A stretch of 7,438 nucleotides of DNA from Brevundimonas sp. Lineage in GTDB: Bacteria > Pseudomonadota > Alphaproteobacteria > Caulobacterales > Caulobacteraceae. Location of the stretch: NCBI GenBank assembly GCA_015234495.1, contig JADGMZ010000037.1, positions 1 through 7,438 of the forward strand, given 5' to 3'. Below are positions 5,743 through 7,438 of this stretch, in pieces (positions within the stretch are counted from its first letter, which is position 1; each line of letters opens with the position of its first letter). Made by a program: the position numbers and the translations under genes. The notes under the pieces are model-generated. The model did not search any database. It had not been told where the DNA came from and worked only from the letters and a program-made list of their open reading frames with translations.

Positions 5743-6999
5743 TCAGATCGGACGCACGGCGGGGCCCGCACCGACCGCCGCTCCTCCCGGCTCATCCGCC
5801 TCGGCGTCGGGCCGGGCGGGAGGATCGGCGTCGGGCGACAGGAACGACCGGCTCGGGGCGGCCGGGGTCCGGCTGCGCAACAGGCGGACGAACCCGGCGA
5901 AGTCGCTGATCTGCTCATTGTAGAAGGCCGCCTTCTCGACCAGCCCCATATGCCCGGCCTCGTCGACCCGGACCAGCCGGGCCTGCGGCAGGGCGGCGGC
6001 GAGGGTCTCTCCGGCGTCGGGCCGGGTGATCAGGTCGCGTCCGCCGACGAAGACCAGCGCCGGCACGTCGATCCGCGGCAGGCGATCGGTCACCGACCAG
6101 TGCAGCATGGCGAGATTGCCGCGCGCCTGGACGGCCGGGGAGTTCCGGGTCGGCAGGCGGGCGGTACGGTCCAGCTGGGCCCGCGTCGGTCGGGTTCCGA
6201 ATCCGGCCAGCCGGGCCGCGAGATGGGTGGAGCCGCTGAGCCAGGCCTGCCAGTTCATCACCCACAGCGCCGGCGACAGGACCATGTCCAGCTTGCAGGC
6301 CAGTTCGACCACCGGCTGCAGCGGCCTGAACAGGCCCGAGAAGGCCATCGTCTCCAGCGGATTCGTATGGGTGGTGTTGGCCAGCACGATGGCCGCGACC
6401 CGGCGGTTGAGCAGTTCGGGATGGCGCGCGCAGAGGGTCTGGACCGTCATGCCGCCGATGCTGTGGCCGACCAGGATGACCGGGCGATGCTCCGGCAGGC
6501 TGTCGATGACGGCGTACAGGTCCTCGGCGAAGCCTTCGATGGAGTAGCCGATGCTGGGACGTCCGGAGCGGCCGAGCCCGGGCAGATCCCAGAAGGCCAG
6601 GCCGAACCGGGCGCCGAGATCGGCGCGAGCCTCGGCCCAGATGCGGGCCGACAGGCCCCAGCCATGGGTGAAGAGGAGAATCGGCCCCTGATCGATCCCC
6701 TCCGTCTCGACGTGCAGGGAGGCGCCGTCCGCGCCCGGGATGGTGACCGCCGCGGCCCGGCGGGCCGGCGGGGTCGGCGCGTTCCGACCCAGCAGCATCA
6801 GCACCGGGGTACGGCCCATCAGGCTGACGGCCATCAGGCCCACGCCCCACCACAGCGGCGCGCTGGACGGCTCATCGAGGCCGAGCTGGCCCGCCACATG
6901 GGCGGCATCGTACCACCGCCACAGCAGCCAGCCGGCCAGGGCGAAGACCGCCAGCGACCCGACAGCAAACAGGCGTTGGAGAAAGGCGAACAGGATCAT
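5743..6999 (-). CDS. Membrane-anchored alpha/beta hydrolase
   Basis: A 418-aa alpha/beta-hydrolase-fold protein. Two N-terminal hydrophobic segments (about residues 3-28 and 48-70) predict inner-membrane anchoring, ahead of a catalytic domain from about 86 to 375. Visible catalytic elements: the oxyanion-side motif HGWG (112-115), the WDLPGLGRSG strand-turn (137-146), the nucleophile elbow GHSIGG (178-183, Ser180), the acid in GGRD (Asp322) and the base in DEAGH (His350). The triad is complete, so the protein is probably an active esterase or related hydrolase; the substrate cannot be inferred. A lid-like insert with several Trp residues lies at about 215-300. The last 40 or so residues are a Pro/Ala/Asp-rich, probably disordered tail beyond the normal fold. 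The ATG at 6999 opens directly into the first hydrophobic segment, with only a weak AGAG-type ribosome site. The gene is divergent from ccrM across 135 nt. Confidence 0.92.
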   Translation of the reverse strand: MILFAFLQRLFAVGSLAVFALAGWLLWRWYDAAHVAGQLGLDEPSSAPLWWGVGLMAVSLMGRTPVLMLLGRNAPTPPARRAAAVTIPGADGASLHVETEGIDQGPILLFTHGWGLSARIWAEARADLGARFGLAFWDLPGLGRSGRPSIGYSIEGFAEDLYAVIDSLPEHRPVILVGHSIGGMTVQTLCARHPELLNRRVAAIVLANTTHTNPLETMAFSGLFRPLQPVVELACKLDMVLSPALWVMNWQAWLSGSTHLAARLAGFGTRPTRAQLDRTARLPTRNSPAVQARGNLAMLHWSVTDRLPRIDVPALVFVGGRDLITRPDAGETLAAALPQARLVRVDEAGHMGLVEKAAFYNEQISDFAGFVRLLRSRTPAAPSRSFLSPDADPPARPDAEADEPGGAAVGAGPAVRPI

Positions 7000-7070
7000 C
7001 GGGATACTCTGGGGAGGAAGCGTCAGCCCAACACCGCCCGCGGCAGGTTCGTTCCGTGAAATCGCGGGGG

Positions 7071-7413
<343 letters not shown>

Positions 7414-7438
7414 TGAATCATCGCGGTTAAGGCGGGGT

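Noticed and set aside
5647..7059. A 470-codon plus-strand open frame antisense to the hydrolase
   Set aside because: It has Gly/Arg/Gln-rich composition without recognisable motifs, while the opposite strand encodes a complete alpha/beta-hydrolase triad.

Overview
The window is GC-rich, densely coded DNA that reads as an alphaproteobacterial chromosome, most likely Caulobacteraceae (a Brevundimonas-like organism is my best guess). The main reason is the 5' end of the cell-cycle DNA methyltransferase gene ccrM near the right edge. It is preceded by a near-consensus CtrA box and a GANTC site. The other genes are housekeeping or envelope genes, and I see no phage, transposon, CRISPR or defence locus.

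Layout. (1) 21-1115 (+): ychF, a universal translation-associated ATPase, entering 20 nt after the window starts. (2) 1122-1601 (-): a small predicted lipoprotein with a Pro-rich linker and four cysteines, convergent with ychF. (3) 1734-1997 (+): an unrecognised 87-aa cytoplasmic protein, divergent from the lipoprotein. It is followed by a strong 12-bp hairpin (2019-2046) that probably terminates transcription from both sides. (4) 2136-2660 (-): a small outer-membrane beta-barrel protein with a Sec signal peptide and a leader that can fold over its ribosome binding site. (5) 2846-5536 (-): full-length pyruvate phosphate dikinase, ppdK. (6) 5743-6999 (-): a membrane-anchored alpha/beta hydrolase. 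(7) 7135 onward (+): the first 45 codons of ccrM, divergent from the hydrolase.

No stretch over 300 bases lacks a gene. The gaps of 100-210 nt hold the candidate promoters, operators and hairpins listed below. The genes do not form one pathway: ppdK serves central carbon metabolism, ychF translation and stress, the two exported proteins and the hydrolase the envelope, and ccrM cell-cycle methylation.

The oddest feature is the last 365 nt. The ccrM leader and first 36 codons (7074-7242) recur as an inverted copy (7270-7438) across a 27-nt spacer. The arms are not identical. The 54-nt leader matches perfectly, but the next 115 nt differ at 22 positions without indels, and half of the changed codons are synonymous. 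The second arm therefore comes from a different ccrM allele or species. A chimeric join of two related strains at a contig end is the most economical explanation; a genuine inverted second ccrM remains possible. I found no convincing undescribed system elsewhere.
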